Below are positions 17,132-27,031 of a DNA stretch of 64,000 nucleotides, piece after piece. Within the stretch, counting starts at the first letter, position 1; every line of letters starts with the position of its first letter. The notes beneath the pieces are model-generated. The model saw only the letters and a program-made list of their open reading frames with translations, ran no database searches and was not told the origin of the DNA. The position numbers were made by a program, and so were the translations under genes. The stretch comes from Alphaproteobacteria bacterium (lineage in GTDB: Bacteria > Pseudomonadota > Alphaproteobacteria > Caulobacterales > Caulobacteraceae), in assembly GCA_018826515.1 (NCBI GenBank), contig JAHKAM010000028.1:1-64000 (forward strand). The letters are read 5' to 3'.

Positions 17132-17989
17132 ATGCGAATGGTTAACCTTGCGGCCGTTGCCGCCCTTGCAGTCCTGGTGGCCGGACCGGCCCTGGCCGGT
17201 GATCCGAGGGGCGGCGGCCATCCGGGCGGCGGCTATTCCGGCGGGGGCGGCCACCCCGGTGGCGGCTGCGGCGGCGGCTGCGGCGGGGGCGGTCATCGTC
17301 CCCCTCCTTCGCCCCCCCACGGCGGCGGCTTCAACAGCAACATCAATGTGAACGTCAACGCCAACGCCAATGCGAACGCCTTCGCCGGCGGCGGGGCGGG
17401 CGGCTATTTCAACGCCCGCGCCTATGACGTCGGCGGCATCCGGGGCCGCGGCTACGGCGGCGGCACGGTCTATGTCGGCGGCGGATACGGCGGGGACGGC
17501 GGCTATTACGGCGGCGGCGCCATCTACAACGAAGAGATCTATGAGGGCCGCGCCTGCGCCAGCGCGCCGTTCGGCTATGTCGTCTACGGCTTCGGCCGCA
17601 GTGAACGCAGGCCTCCGGCCTGTGTGGCGACCACCGTCTGCCGCGACGGCGGCGATCGCGGCGGGCGCTACGGCTACAGCGAGCGCCGGGGCTGCGACGG
17701 CGGACGTCGCGAAGACTACGGCGCCCATGTGGAATCGGGCTCCTACGGCTACTCGTCCTACGAGGCCCGCGAGGAATATTACGAGGAGTCGTCCTGGAGG
17801 GGCGGCGGCTATGGCGGCCGTGACTGCGACTGTGATCATGGCCGGGACCGCGACGCACCCTATCCGCCGGCCTATCTGCCGGAGCCGCCCCGCCATGAGC
17901 CGCCGGCCCGCCCCTACCGGCCGGAGCGGCCCCGTCCGTCCCATCCGCCCCGGCAGTACTACAGCCAGGAGCCCGGCGAGCGCGGCTGA
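17132..17989 (+). CDS. Secreted glycine-rich protein with Asn-alternating repeat
   Basis: A 285-residue protein with a Sec signal (ends GPALAG, about residue 23). Three low-complexity zones follow: a Gly/His/Pro/Cys zone (GGHPGGGCGGGCGGGGH), a strictly alternating zone (NINVNVNANANANA, about residues 85-98), and a Gly/Tyr zone with GGTVYVGGGYGG. A Cys-containing middle (GRACASAPFGYVVYGFGR, then PACVATTVC) looks folded. The tail is Pro/Arg-rich. The alternating X-N pattern resembles beta-strand surface repeats and is shared by other Caulobacterales secreted proteins as I know them; the function is unknown. I used the ATG at 17132, next to the signal peptide. Confidence 0.7.
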   Translation: MRMVNLAAVAALAVLVAGPALAGDPRGGGHPGGGYSGGGGHPGGGCGGGCGGGGHRPPPSPPHGGGFNSNINVNVNANANANAFAGGGAGGYFNARAYDVGGIRGRGYGGGTVYVGGGYGGDGGYYGGGAIYNEEIYEGRACASAPFGYVVYGFGRSERRPPACVATTVCRDGGDRGGRYGYSERRGCDGGRREDYGAHVESGSYGYSSYEAREEYYEESSWRGGGYGGRDCDCDHGRDRDAPYPPAYLPEPPRHEPPARPYRPERPRPSHPPRQYYSQEPGERG

Positions 17990-17996
17990 CGACCGG

Positions 17997-18722
17997 CTAG
18001 CGGCCGAGTCCGTCGATCGATTCGATGATGGCCGAGGCCGCGCGTAGCGGGTTGTCCGCCCCCACCACGGGTCGGGCCACGACCAGATGGGTGGCGCCCG
18101 CCTCCAGCGCCGCGCGCGGCGTGGCGACCCGTTGCTGGTCGCCCTGGTCCGCCCCCTCGGGACGGACGCCGGGCGTGACGATCAGGAAGTCGGGCCGCCC
18201 CGCGGCATGGGCGATCTCGCGCACCCGCGCCGCCTCAAGCGGGCTTGAAACCACGCCGTCGACGCCGCAGTCCAGGGCCTGTCGCACGCGCCGCTCGACG
18301 AGGTCGCGGGCCGCGAAACCGTAGCCGATGTCGGTCAGGTCGGCGTCGGACAGGCTGGTCAGGACGGTGACGGCCAGCAGTTTCGTTCCGGGTCCCGCCG
18401 CGTCGCGCCCCTTGACCGCGCCGCGCATCACCTGCGGCTCGGCGTGGACGGTCAGCAGATCGCAGCCGCCCTCGGCCACGGCGCGCGCCGCGCCCTCCAC
18501 CTGGGCCCCGATGTCGTGCAGCTTCCAGTCCTGGAACACCATCTTCCCGGTCGCCCGCAGTTCGTGGGCGAAGGCGACCCCGCCCGGCCGGGCCAGCAGG
18601 GTCAGGCCGATCTTGTAGGCGCTGACGGTGGCGCCGAGGCGGTCCACCATGGCCCGGGCGGCGTCCAGCGACGACAGGTCGAGGCCGACGATCAGGCGCG
18701 GGTCGGTCAGCACGGGGGTCAT
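17997..18722 (-). CDS. pyrF: Orotidine 5'-phosphate decarboxylase
   Basis: A 241-residue TIM-barrel enzyme making UMP, the last step of de novo pyrimidine synthesis. The catalytic array DWKLHDIGAQVEGA (Lys and Asp of the D-x-K-x-x-D motif) is at about residues 62-75. Strand 1 is LIVGLDLSSLDAARA, and the phosphate-binding end has TPGVRPEGADQGDQQRV. Convergent with the Gly-rich gene (7 bp apart) and divergent from marC. Confidence 0.96.
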   Translation of the reverse strand: MTPVLTDPRLIVGLDLSSLDAARAMVDRLGATVSAYKIGLTLLARPGGVAFAHELRATGKMVFQDWKLHDIGAQVEGAARAVAEGGCDLLTVHAEPQVMRGAVKGRDAAGPGTKLLAVTVLTSLSDADLTDIGYGFAARDLVERRVRQALDCGVDGVVSSPLEAARVREIAHAAGRPDFLIVTPGVRPEGADQGDQQRVATPRAALEAGATHLVVARPVVGADNPLRAASAIIESIDGLGR

Positions 18723-18817
18723 GGCGTCGCTCCTTGGATGCGGCTAAGGGCTGGACGCAGGGATGCGTCTCGGCCTTGATGGCCGCCGGACGATGAATTG
18801 CGGGGCGAGGTCAGCAC

Positions 18818-19516
18818 ATGGACGCGGTCGATCTGGGCGTCAACCTGTTCGTGGCCCTGTTCGCCTTGATGGACCCGATCGGCAACCTGCCGATCTTCGC
18901 CGCGGCCACGGCCGGCGCGTCGCTGCGCCAGCGCATCTCGGTCTCGGCCCTGATCTGTCTCTTCGCCGTGGTCTTCCTGGCCTTCTTCCTGTTCACCGGC
19001 CTGGGCCTGCTGCAGTTCTTCGGCATCTCCATGGCCGCCTTCCGTATCGCCGGCGGCATCCTGCTGCTGCTGCTCGGCCTCGACATGGTGCGCGAGGACT
19101 TCCTCAAGATGTTCGCCGACGCCGACGCCACCAGTGATGCGCTCGATGTGCGCGGTTACGCCCGGCGGCGGTTCAAGCGTCTGATCGTGCCCTTCGCCAT
19201 CCCGCTGGTGATCGGCCCGGGGGCCATTTCGACCGTCATCATCGTTGCCGGCGAGGGCCAGCAGATCGGCCCGGCCGGGACTTTCGCCGCCCTGGCCGCC
19301 CTCGTCGCCGTCGGCTTCGTCAGCTTCGTCTGCTTCGCCCTGACCGGTCCGCTCAGCCGACTGCTCGGCGACGTCGGCATGGCGGTCATCGTCCGGGTGC
19401 TGGGCCTGATCCTCTGCGCCCTCGCTATCCAGTTCATGCTCTCGGGCCTGTCCGAGGCCATCCCCGGCATGTTCAGCTCGATCGCGACGACGCCCTATCC
19501 GGACGGCGGGCACTAG
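18818..19516 (+). CDS. MarC family integral membrane protein
   Basis: A 232-residue inner-membrane protein with six predicted helices. The family start is clear: LFVALFALMDPIGNLPIFAA near the N-terminus, and the matching second half contains VPFAIPLVIGPGAISTVI. MarC-family proteins were first linked to multiple antibiotic resistance, but that link did not hold up and their transport role is unknown. The gene's stop overlaps the convergent SDR gene by 4 bp. Confidence 0.9.
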   Translation: MDAVDLGVNLFVALFALMDPIGNLPIFAAATAGASLRQRISVSALICLFAVVFLAFFLFTGLGLLQFFGISMAAFRIAGGILLLLLGLDMVREDFLKMFADADATSDALDVRGYARRRFKRLIVPFAIPLVIGPGAISTVIIVAGEGQQIGPAGTFAALAALVAVGFVSFVCFALTGPLSRLLGDVGMAVIVRVLGLILCALAIQFMLSGLSEAIPGMFSSIATTPYPDGGH

Positions 19517-20325
19517 ATCCGCTTCAGCCGTTTCGCATGGCCGCCGACCATGTTCAGCGCGACCCGGTCGGGCAGGTGTTTGGCCAGCGACGCCAGCAGA
19601 TTGTTCATCGCCCCCGGCGTGACCTTCGGCCGGTTGGCCTCGCAGGCCTCATACCCCACCCGCGCCACATGGTCGGCGGTCTGCCACATCCAGGCGGGAT
19701 AGGCCGATGACACCTCCGCGCGGGTGCCGTTGACGTCGTGGAACTCGGTCAGGGTGTAGCCGGGACATAACGCCGTGACGTGCACCCCGGTCCCGCGCAG
19801 CTCCAGGTGCAGCCCCTGCGACGCCTTGATCAGGAAGGATTTGATCGGGCCGTACAGGGTGTCGCCGCCGGTCGCGGGCATCTGGCCGGCCAGGGAGGCG
19901 ACGTTGAGGATACGGCCGTGGCCCCGCTCGACCATGGCCGGGGCGAACAACCGGGCCAGCTCGATCTGCGCAGCCAGCATGACCTGGACCATGGCGCGAT
20001 GGTCGGCGGGATCGGTGTTGAGAAAGCCGGCGGTGCGGCTGTAACCGGCATTGTTGATCAGACCGTCAACCGCCAACCCCCGGTGCGCGACCGCGTCGAA
20101 CAGCCGGCGCGGCGCGGCGGGATCGGCGAGGTCGTCGGTCAGAAGGGTCGAGACGGCGCCGGTGAGCGCCAGTTCGTCGGCCAGGGCCTGCAGAGGGGCT
20201 TCCCGTCGCGCGGTCAGGACCAGGTCCCAGCCGTTTTCCGCATAGACCCGGGCGAGCGCCGCCCCGATCCCGGCCGAGGCGCCGGTGATCAGAATCACAG
20301 GACGCGGCCGCGACGGCAGGCTCAT
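19513..20325 (-). CDS. Short-chain dehydrogenase/reductase
   Basis: A 270-residue classical SDR. The cofactor motif is TGASAGIG at residues about 15-22, NNAG follows at strand 4, and the active site has Ser in the LNVASLAG strand and the YxxxK motif as YGPIK. Its substrate is unknown. It lies 1 bp downstream of the Rrf2 regulator on the same strand, so the two are almost certainly one transcript, and the regulator may control it. Confidence 0.87.
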   Translation of the reverse strand: MSLPSRPRPVILITGASAGIGAALARVYAENGWDLVLTARREAPLQALADELALTGAVSTLLTDDLADPAAPRRLFDAVAHRGLAVDGLINNAGYSRTAGFLNTDPADHRAMVQVMLAAQIELARLFAPAMVERGHGRILNVASLAGQMPATGGDTLYGPIKSFLIKASQGLHLELRGTGVHVTALCPGYTLTEFHDVNGTRAEVSSAYPAWMWQTADHVARVGYEACEANRPKVTPGAMNNLLASLAKHLPDRVALNMVGGHAKRLKRI

Positions 20326-20326
20326 C

Positions 20327-20797
20327 TCAGGCGGCGACCGGGCAGGAAGCGTGGGGCGTGAAGGCTGCCAGCGAGGCGGGGTCGTGATCCAGCAGGTCGG
20401 CGATGGTGATCTTCGACAGGGCCGCGCCCGCGGCCTGGTCGGCGGCGGTCAGGGCCTTGGCCACCTGACGCGGAATGTGTTCGCTGACCGGACAGCCCTT
20501 GGCCCCGGCGGGCGGCGAGCCGAGGTGGGCGCAGCCGTTGACGGCGCGCAGAACGGTCTCCAGCGAGATGTCCTGCGGCTCATGCAGCAACCAGGCGCCG
20601 CCCGAGGCGCCGGGTCGGGTGGCGATCAGCCCGGCCTTGGCCAGCAGGGCCGTCACCCGACGCACCACGACGGGATTGGTCGGGATCGAGGCGGCCAGAA
20701 TCGCGCTCGGCACGGCCTGGGCCGGCGAGTTCGCGCCCTTGTGGGCCAGATAGGCCAAGGCGTGGGCGGCGACGGGAAAACGTTGACTGTCTGACAT
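20327..20797 (-). CDS. Rrf2 family transcriptional regulator
   Basis: A 156-residue winged-helix regulator. The Rrf2 N-terminus is recognisable (FPVAAHALAYLAHKG, then the recognition region NPVVVRRVTALLAKAGLIATRPGASGGAWL). Three cysteines are present: Cys89 (VNGCAHL), Cys102 (AKGCPV) and Cys152 near the end. Iron-sulfur members such as IscR and NsrR use three cysteines in the 90-110 region; here only two are there, so cluster binding is possible but not certain, and a YwnA-like redox or ligand sensor is an alternative. It is divergent from kup across 174 bp and precedes the SDR gene. Confidence 0.87.
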   Translation of the reverse strand: MSDSQRFPVAAHALAYLAHKGANSPAQAVPSAILAASIPTNPVVVRRVTALLAKAGLIATRPGASGGAWLLHEPQDISLETVLRAVNGCAHLGSPPAGAKGCPVSEHIPRQVAKALTAADQAAGAALSKITIADLLDHDPASLAAFTPHASCPVAA

Positions 20798-20801
20798 GGC
20801 G

Positions 20802-20811
20802 TTGACGTCAA
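20802..20811. promoter_or_regulatory. Palindrome just upstream of the Rrf2 gene
   Basis: A perfect 10-bp palindrome, ttgacgtcaa, 4 bp before the Rrf2 ATG. It could be an autoregulatory operator, which many Rrf2 genes have, or part of a promoter. No second copy was found in the kup leader, so this rests on position and symmetry alone. Confidence 0.25.
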
Positions 20812-20971
20812 GATAGTGCGTGCGGCCGCCTTTCACAAACAGGCCCCCCGGCGCGGCCCCGGCGATGCAACCTTCGCACCTGCAGCACGATTGAACGATC
20901 CGGCGAAAGGGCCTAAAGGCTCGCCGCTCTCTAGATGGGAACCGCGGTGTGCGGGGTCCCGGAGGAACTTC

Positions 20972-22954
20972 ATGGCCGGGGCCTCTCCCCAAGGTGAAGA
21001 CGGCCAGAGCGCCGCACCCCCACAGAATCCGCAGGACAAATCCGTCTCCCCGGCGCATCCGCATCCCGCGGCGGCCGGCGAGGGCGGTCACGTCAAGGCG
21101 GGCAAATGGGGGCTGATCATCGGCGCCATCGGCGTGGTGTTCGGCGACATCGGCACCAGCCCGCTCTACGCCATGCGCGAGGCGCTGCATCATTCGAAGA
21201 GCGGCGGGACCGCCGAACTGGCCGTGCTGGGCGTGGTCTCGCTGGTGTTCTGGGCCCTGATCCTGGTCGTGACGTTGAAATACGTCGTCTTCCTGATGAA
21301 GGCCGACAACAAGGGCGAGGGCGGCACCCTGGCCCTGATGGCGCTGGCGCAGCGGGCCATGGGCCGCCGCTCCGGCCTGGTGTTCCTGTTGGGAGTCTGC
21401 GGCGCGGCGCTGTTCTATGGCGACGGGGTCATCACCCCGGCCATTTCGGTGGTCTCGGCCGTCGAGGGTCTGCGCGACGCGCCGGGCATGGGCGACGCCC
21501 TCGTGCCCTTCGTCCTGCCGATCGCCGCCGGCATCCTGATCGCCCTGTTCATGATCCAGTCGCGCGGCACGGCCAGCGTGGCGCGGTTCTTCGGGCCCTT
21601 GACGGCGGTCTGGTTCCTGATCCTCGCCGGTCTGGGGATCTGGCACATCTTCGACGACGTCTCGATCCTGCGCGCCCTGTCGCCGCACTACGGCATCCTG
21701 TTCCTGCTGGACAACGGCTTCATCGGCTTCGTCATCCTCGGCAGCGTCTTCCTCGCCGTCACCGGGGCCGAGGCCCTGTATGCGGACATGGGCCATTTCG
21801 GCAAGGCGCCGATCCGCCAGGGCTGGCTGGTCTTCGTCCTGCCCTGCCTGACGCTGAATTACCTCGGCCAGGGCGCGCTCGTGCTGGCCAACCCGCTCGC
21901 CGCCGAAAACCCGTTCTGGATGATGGTCCCGGAAGTCGCCTACTGGCCGGTCCTCGTCATGGCCACCATCGCCACCGTCATCGCCAGCCAGGCGGTGATC
22001 ACCGGCGCCTTCTCGGTCACCCAGCAGGCGGTGCAACTCGGCCTGCTGCCGCGCATCAAGATCATGCAGACGAGCGAGAGCCAGGCGGGCCAGATCTATG
22101 TGCCGGCGGTCAATCTGCTGCTGATGGTCGGCGTCCTGGCCCTGCTCGTCACCTTCCAGACCTCGACCGCCCTGGCGGCCGCCTATGGCATCGCCGTCAC
22201 CGGCTCGATGTTCGTCGATACCCTGCTGGCCTGGTTCATCGTCCGGCGGCTGTGGAAATGGAGCCTGCCGCTCAGCCTCGCCGCGATCACGCCCTTCCTG
22301 GTCATCGACCTGGTCTTCCTGACCTCGAACCTGCTGAAAATCCCGCAGGGGGCCTGGTTCCCGCTGGTGCTCGGCGGCCTCCTGGTCCTGCTGATGTGGA
22401 CCTGGGTGCGGGGCACGCAGCTGCTGACGACCAAGACGCGCAAGGACAGCCTGCCGTTGGCCGATCTGATCGAGATGCTGCGCGCCCGGCCGCCCCATCG
22501 CGCCCCGGGGACGGCTATTTTCCTGACTTCGGACGCCGACATCGCCCCCGTGGCCCTGATGCACAATCTCAAGCACAACAAGGTGCTGCATGAGAAGAAC
22601 GTCATCCTGACGGTGCGCACGACCGACCGGCCGCGCGTCTCGGAAGCCGACCGGATCACGCTGGAGCCGATCAGCGACGACTTCAAGAAACTGACCATCA
22701 GCTATGGCTTCATGGAACAGCCCAATGTGCCCAAGGCGCTGGGCCTGTGCCGCAAACAGGGGCTGAAGTTCGACATCATGTCGACCAGCTTCTTCCTCGG
22801 CCGCCGCTCGGTCATCCCTTCGGCCAACAAGGGCATGCCGCTCTGGCAGGATCGTCTGTATATCTTCCTGATGAGAAACGCCGCCAACCCCACCGACTTC
22901 TTCCACATCCCGCCCGGCCGGGTGGTCGAGCTGGGCACCCAGGTGTCGGTGTGA
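20972..22954 (+). CDS. kup: Low-affinity potassium transporter Kup
   Basis: A 660-residue KUP/HAK/KT-family K+ uptake protein. The first helix and signature VVFGDIGTSPLYAMREAL follow a 40-residue polar N-terminus, about twelve helices are visible, and the C-terminal cytoplasmic domain begins near PGTAIFLTSDADIAPVAL. The ATG at 20972 has a strong GGAGGA ribosome binding site. The stop codon overlaps the possible GTG start of rsmB. Divergent from the Rrf2 gene. Confidence 0.96.
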   Translation: MAGASPQGEDGQSAAPPQNPQDKSVSPAHPHPAAAGEGGHVKAGKWGLIIGAIGVVFGDIGTSPLYAMREALHHSKSGGTAELAVLGVVSLVFWALILVVTLKYVVFLMKADNKGEGGTLALMALAQRAMGRRSGLVFLLGVCGAALFYGDGVITPAISVVSAVEGLRDAPGMGDALVPFVLPIAAGILIALFMIQSRGTASVARFFGPLTAVWFLILAGLGIWHIFDDVSILRALSPHYGILFLLDNGFIGFVILGSVFLAVTGAEALYADMGHFGKAPIRQGWLVFVLPCLTLNYLGQGALVLANPLAAENPFWMMVPEVAYWPVLVMATIATVIASQAVITGAFSVTQQAVQLGLLPRIKIMQTSESQAGQIYVPAVNLLLMVGVLALLVTFQTSTALAAAYGIAVTGSMFVDTLLAWFIVRRLWKWSLPLSLAAITPFLVIDLVFLTSNLLKIPQGAWFPLVLGGLLVLLMWTWVRGTQLLTTKTRKDSLPLADLIEMLRARPPHRAPGTAIFLTSDADIAPVALMHNLKHNKVLHEKNVILTVRTTDRPRVSEADRITLEPISDDFKKLTISYGFMEQPNVPKALGLCRKQGLKFDIMSTSFFLGRRSVIPSANKGMPLWQDRLYIFLMRNAANPTDFFHIPPGRVVELGTQVSV

Positions 22955-24354
22955 GCCGCGAACCCGCCGGCGGCCGCAGCTCGGCCGCGCGCGGTCGCCG
23001 GATGGCGGACAAGGCCCGCGCCGGAACCCGGCCTCCGAAGCCCCGGGTTCAGGTCGCGGATCCCCGTGACGACGGCCCCGACATCGGCGTCGAAGCCCGT
23101 CTGGCCGCCGGGGTCCTGCTGAACGCGGCGCTGGAAGGCCGTGGCGGCCTGGATGCGGCCCTGACGTTCCGCGAGGTCGCCGACCTGCCCGGGCCCGACC
23201 GCGCCTTCGCCCGCGCCGTGGCCATGGCCGCCCTGCGCCGGCTCGGCGAGATCGACCAGATTCTCGATCGCAAGCTGCAGAAGGCCCCGCCGCTGGCGGT
23301 GCGCACCATCCTGCGCGTGGCCCTCGCCCAGACCCTGGTGCTCGAGACCCCGGCCTTTGCGGCGGTGTCGACGGCGGTGAAACTGGCCGAGCGCGAGGTC
23401 AAGACGCGGCCGTACAAGAATCTGGTCAATGCCGTGCTGCGCGGCATCGAGCGCGAGGGGCCGGGCCTGACGACCGCCGAGTCCAACCTGCCCGAATGGC
23501 TGGCGGCGCGCTGGCGCGCGACATACGGCGAGGCGACCTTGCTGGGTCTGGCGCTGGCCGCCCGCGAGGAGCCGGCGACGGACCTGAGCCTCAAGCCCGA
23601 GGTCGACGCAACGGCCGTGGCCGAGGCGCTGGACGGGGAGGTGATGGCGGGCGACACCGTCCGCACCGGCCGCCGCGGCGACCTGGCGACCTGGCCGGGG
23701 TTCGAGGACGGCGTCTGGTGGGTGCAGGACGCGGCCGCCGCCGTGCCGGTCCGCCTGCTGGCGCCGAAGGCCAGAGAATCCATCGTTGATTTCTGCGCTG
23801 CGCCCGGCGGCAAGACGCTGCAGATCGCCGCTTCGGGCGCATCGGTGGTGGCGCTGGACCGGTCGGACAAGCGGCTGGACCGGTTGCGCGCCAACCTCGC
23901 CCGCACCGGCCTGTCGGCCGAGGTCGTGGCCGTTCCCGCCGAGGACTGGGAGGACCCGCGCGCCTTTGACGCCGTCCTGCTGGACGCGCCCTGTACCGCC
24001 ACCGGCACCTTCCGCCGCAACCCCGAAGTCCTGCGCGCCACCAAGCCCGCCGACGTGGCGAAACTGGCCGACGTCCAGCACCGCCTGCTCGACGCCGCGG
24101 CCGGGCGGGTGAAGCCGGGCGGACGGCTGGTCTATTGCGTCTGCTCGCTGGAGCGCGAGGAGGGCGAGACCCAGATCATCGCCTTCCTGCGCCGCAACCC
24201 GGCCTTCAGGACGGCGCCGGCCGACCCCGCCGCCGTCGGCGCCCCGGAACAGGCCCTCACGCCCGAGGGCTGGCTGCGCATCCTGCCCTCGATGTGGGCG
24301 GAAAAGGGCGGACTGGACGGCTTCTTCATCGCCCGGCTGGACCGGGCGGGCTGA
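22951..24354 (+). CDS. rsmB: 16S rRNA (cytosine-967-C5) methyltransferase
   Basis: A 467-residue enzyme of the RsmB/NOL1 family that methylates C967 of 16S rRNA. The N-terminal NusB-like domain lies at about residues 45-165 (EARLAAGVLLNAALEG to LVNAVLRGIERE). The methyltransferase domain holds the SAM motif DFCAAPGGKTLQIAA, motif IV DAPCTATGTFRRNPE and motif VI VYCVCSLEREEGE; the cysteines of the last two are the release and nucleophile residues in this family. The GTG at 22951 overlaps the kup stop (GTGA); an ATG at 23002 is an alternative. Its stop abuts the convergent trpS stop with no gap. Confidence 0.94.
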   Translation: MSREPAGGRSSAARGRRMADKARAGTRPPKPRVQVADPRDDGPDIGVEARLAAGVLLNAALEGRGGLDAALTFREVADLPGPDRAFARAVAMAALRRLGEIDQILDRKLQKAPPLAVRTILRVALAQTLVLETPAFAAVSTAVKLAEREVKTRPYKNLVNAVLRGIEREGPGLTTAESNLPEWLAARWRATYGEATLLGLALAAREEPATDLSLKPEVDATAVAEALDGEVMAGDTVRTGRRGDLATWPGFEDGVWWVQDAAAAVPVRLLAPKARESIVDFCAAPGGKTLQIAASGASVVALDRSDKRLDRLRANLARTGLSAEVVAVPAEDWEDPRAFDAVLLDAPCTATGTFRRNPEVLRATKPADVAKLADVQHRLLDAAAGRVKPGGRLVYCVCSLEREEGETQIIAFLRRNPAFRTAPADPAAVGAPEQALTPEGWLRILPSMWAEKGGLDGFFIARLDRAG

Positions 24355-25404
24355 TCAGACGCGCCAGAAGCCCACGATCTTCTTCACCTCATCGACCACC
24401 GGATCGGCGATCGCCGCCGCCCGTTCGGCGCCGTCCTTGAGCACCCGGTCGATTTCCGTCGGATCGGCCATCAGCCGGCGCATCTCCGCCGTCACCGGCG
24501 CCATGGAGGCCACGGCGAGGTCGGCCAGCTTCGGCTTGAAGGCGCCGAAGCCCTGGCCGGCGAACTCGGCCAGCACCGCCTCGCGGCTCATGTCGGCGAG
24601 GGCGGCGTAGATGGTGACCAGATTCTTCGCTTCCGCGCGGCCGTCGAGCCCTTCCAGCGTTTCGGGCAGGGCGTCCGGGTCGGTGCGGGCCTTGCGAATC
24701 TTCGCCACGATCGTGTCGGCGTCGTCGGTCAGATTGATGCGTGACTGGTCCGACGGATCGGACTTGGACATCTTGGCCGCCCCGTCGCGCAGGCTCATCA
24801 CCCGCGGCGCCGGCCCCTGGGTCAGGGGCTCGGGCAGCGGGAAGAAGCCCGGCGCATTGAAGTCCGTGTTGAACTTCTGGGCGATGTCGCGGGTCAGCTC
24901 CAGATGCTGCTTCTGGTCCTCGCCGGTCGGCACCTCGGTGGCCTTGTACAGCAGGATGTCGGCCGCCTGGAGCACCGGATAGGTGTAGAGGCCGACGCTG
25001 GAGCGTTCCTTGTGCTTGCCCGATTTCTCCTTGAACTGGGTCATCCGGTCCAGCCAGCCGAGCCGGGCGACGCAGTTGAGGATCCAGGCCAGCTCCGAAT
25101 GGGCCCGTACCGCCGACTGCGGCCAGATGATCGACTTCGACGGATCGAGACCGGAGGCCAGGTAGGCGGCGGCGATCTCGCGCGTCTGGGCGGTCAGCAG
25201 GGCGGGGTCCTGCCACACCGTGATGGCGTGCAGGTCCGCCACGAACAGGAAACAGGGCGCGCCCGTGTCCTGCAGCTGGGTGAACCGTTTCAGCGCCCCC
25301 AGATAGTTGCCCAGATGCAGGGCGCCGGACGCCTGGATGCCGCTGAGGACGCGGCGGGGACCCTGGTAGGCGGGGGCGGCGGCGGGGAGAGCGTCGTCAG
25401 TCAT
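24355..25404 (-). CDS. trpS: Tryptophanyl-tRNA synthetase
   Basis: A 349-residue class I aminoacyl-tRNA synthetase. The HIGH-like motif appears in [18 protein letters not shown] and the KMSKS motif in [18 protein letters not shown]. The length is typical of bacterial TrpRS. The ATG at 25404 overlaps the murJ stop by one base (TGATG), so it is the last gene of a mutS-glnD-murJ-trpS run; a TTG one codon upstream is less likely. Confidence 0.96.
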   Translation of the reverse strand: MTDDALPAAAPAYQGPRRVLSGIQASGALHLGNYLGALKRFTQLQDTGAPCFLFVADLHAITVWQDPALLTAQTREIAAAYLASGLDPSKSIIWPQSAVRAHSELAWILNCVARLGWLDRMTQFKEKSGKHKERSSVGLYTYPVLQAADILLYKATEVPTGEDQKQHLELTRDIAQKFNTDFNAPGFFPLPEPLTQGPAPRVMSLRDGAAKMSKSDPSDQSRINLTDDADTIVAKIRKARTDPDALPETLEGLDGRAEAKNLVTIYAALADMSREAVLAEFAGQGFGAFKPKLADLAVASMAPVTAEMRRLMADPTEIDRVLKDGAERAAAIADPVVDEVKKIVGFWRV

Positions 25405-26999
25405 CAATCCAGTCCGGTCGGCGCGACTGCGCCCGGTTCACGCTTCAGCGCCGCCTTCAGTTCGGCCACGCTGACGGCGCGGAAAAGCACGATGCAGGCG
25501 CCATAGACAAGGGCGCCCGCGCCACAGACGACCAGGACAGCGATTTCCTTGGCCAGCAGAACCTTGCTGAGGGTCTCGTAGCCGAAGCCGGCGATGACCA
25601 GCAGACCCGCCATCACGGCGCTGGCGGCCAGGATCCGGGCCAGCCGCGACAGGAACCGCGGCGAGGGCCGCCAGACCTTCTCGCGCATCAGGGTTCCGGC
25701 CAGCAGGGCGACGTTGATCCAGGCCGAGAGGCTGGTGGCGATGGCCAGACCCAGCACGCCGTCGACGCCGAGACGGCTCAGGCCGAAGAACAGGATGGTG
25801 CCGACCACCACGGTGAAGATCACGGCGGTGATGGCGTAGAGCATCGGCCTGCGGGTGTCCTCGCGGGCGAAGAAGGGCGGCGTCAGGACCTTGGCCAGCA
25901 CGAAGGCCGGCACGCCCCAGGCGAACTGGCGCAGCACATCGGCGGTGCGGGCCGCGTCCTCGCTGGTGAAGGCGCCGCGCGTCACCGTGGCGTCGATGAC
26001 GAAGAAGGGAATGACGAGCAGGGCCACGGCGGCCGGCAGGGTGAAGGCCATGGCGAGGCTGATGCCGTCGTCCAGCGTCTTGCGCCCGCCTTCGTGATCT
26101 TCGGTGACGAAGGCCCGGGTCAGGCGCGGCACCAGGGCCAGACCGATGGCGACCCCGATGAGGCCCAGCGGCAGCTGATACAAACGGTCGGCGTTGTAGA
26201 GCACCGACCGGGCGCCCTCGTCGGACCCGGCCAGCATCTGGCTGACCACCGAATTGACCTGCATGGCCCCGCCGGCCATGGCGCCGGGCACGGCGAGGGC
26301 GAGGGCCCGTTTCACATTGGGCGTCAGCCGCGGCCACGACAGCCGGATCGTGATCCCCAGACGCCGCACGCCCCACCACAACAGACCGGCCTGCAGAAAG
26401 CCGGACACGGTCACGGCGCCGGTGACCCAGAGCAGGACCTCCGGTTGGCTCGCGGGCAGCCACCAGGCCGCCAGCAGCGGCGCCAGGGTGCAGATGTTCA
26501 GCAGAACCGGCACGCCCGCCGACAGGGCGAACCGGCCGCCGGTGTTCAGCACGCCGGACAGCAGGGAAGCCACGGTCATACAGGCCAGATAGGGCATGGC
26601 CAGCTGGGTCGCGGTCACCGCCACCGACATGATCCCGGCCTGGTCGCGATAGGCCGACAGCAGCCACGGCATGATCCACGGCATCAGCACCTGCAGCACG
26701 ATGCAGAAGGCGGCGACCACCGCCAGCATGAAGGACATGGCCTCGGACGCCGTCACCGCCGCCGCCTCGTCGCCCTCGCGGGCGCGCACACCGCCATAGA
26801 CCGGCACGAAGGCCTGGGCGAAGGCGCCCTCGGCGAACAGCCTCCGGAACATGTTGGGCAGCATCAACGCCGTGGTGAAGGCGTCCATCATCGGCCCCTG
26901 GCCGAACCGGGCGGCCAGGGCCATGTCGCGCGCGAAACCGAGCACCCGGCTGCCCAGGGTCAGGGAGGCTTGCACCAGGGTGTTGCGGGCGAGGCTCAT
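25404..26999 (-). CDS. murJ: Lipid II flippase MurJ
   Basis: A 531-residue MATE-like polytopic membrane protein with about fourteen helices that exports lipid II for peptidoglycan synthesis. The family start is present: [23 protein letters not shown], followed by [20 protein letters not shown], which carries the conserved arginines and [13 protein letters not shown] phrase of MurJ/MviN. It lies 32 bp downstream of glnD and overlaps trpS by one base. Confidence 0.96.
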   Translation of the reverse strand: MSLARNTLVQASLTLGSRVLGFARDMALAARFGQGPMMDAFTTALMLPNMFRRLFAEGAFAQAFVPVYGGVRAREGDEAAAVTASEAMSFMLAVVAAFCIVLQVLMPWIMPWLLSAYRDQAGIMSVAVTATQLAMPYLACMTVASLLSGVLNTGGRFALSAGVPVLLNICTLAPLLAAWWLPASQPEVLLWVTGAVTVSGFLQAGLLWWGVRRLGITIRLSWPRLTPNVKRALALAVPGAMAGGAMQVNSVVSQMLAGSDEGARSVLYNADRLYQLPLGLIGVAIGLALVPRLTRAFVTEDHEGGRKTLDDGISLAMAFTLPAAVALLVIPFFVIDATVTRGAFTSEDAARTADVLRQFAWGVPAFVLAKVLTPPFFAREDTRRPMLYAITAVIFTVVVGTILFFGLSRLGVDGVLGLAIATSLSAWINVALLAGTLMREKVWRPSPRFLSRLARILAASAVMAGLLVIAGFGYETLSKVLLAKEIAVLVVCGAGALVYGACIVLFRAVSVAELKAALKREPGAVAPTGLD

Positions 27000-27031
27000 C
27001 GGCGGCTCATAACGGAGGTTCGGATCAGCGC

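Noticed and set aside
17138-17145. atggttaa, the CtrA half-site, at the start of the Gly-rich gene
   Set aside because: It lies inside codons 3-5 of the coding sequence and has no second half at 7-base spacing.
20798-22906. Minus-strand extension of the Rrf2 frame through kup
   Set aside because: Only the last 156 codons have Rrf2 sequence; the rest is low-complexity shadow of kup. The start is set at 20797.
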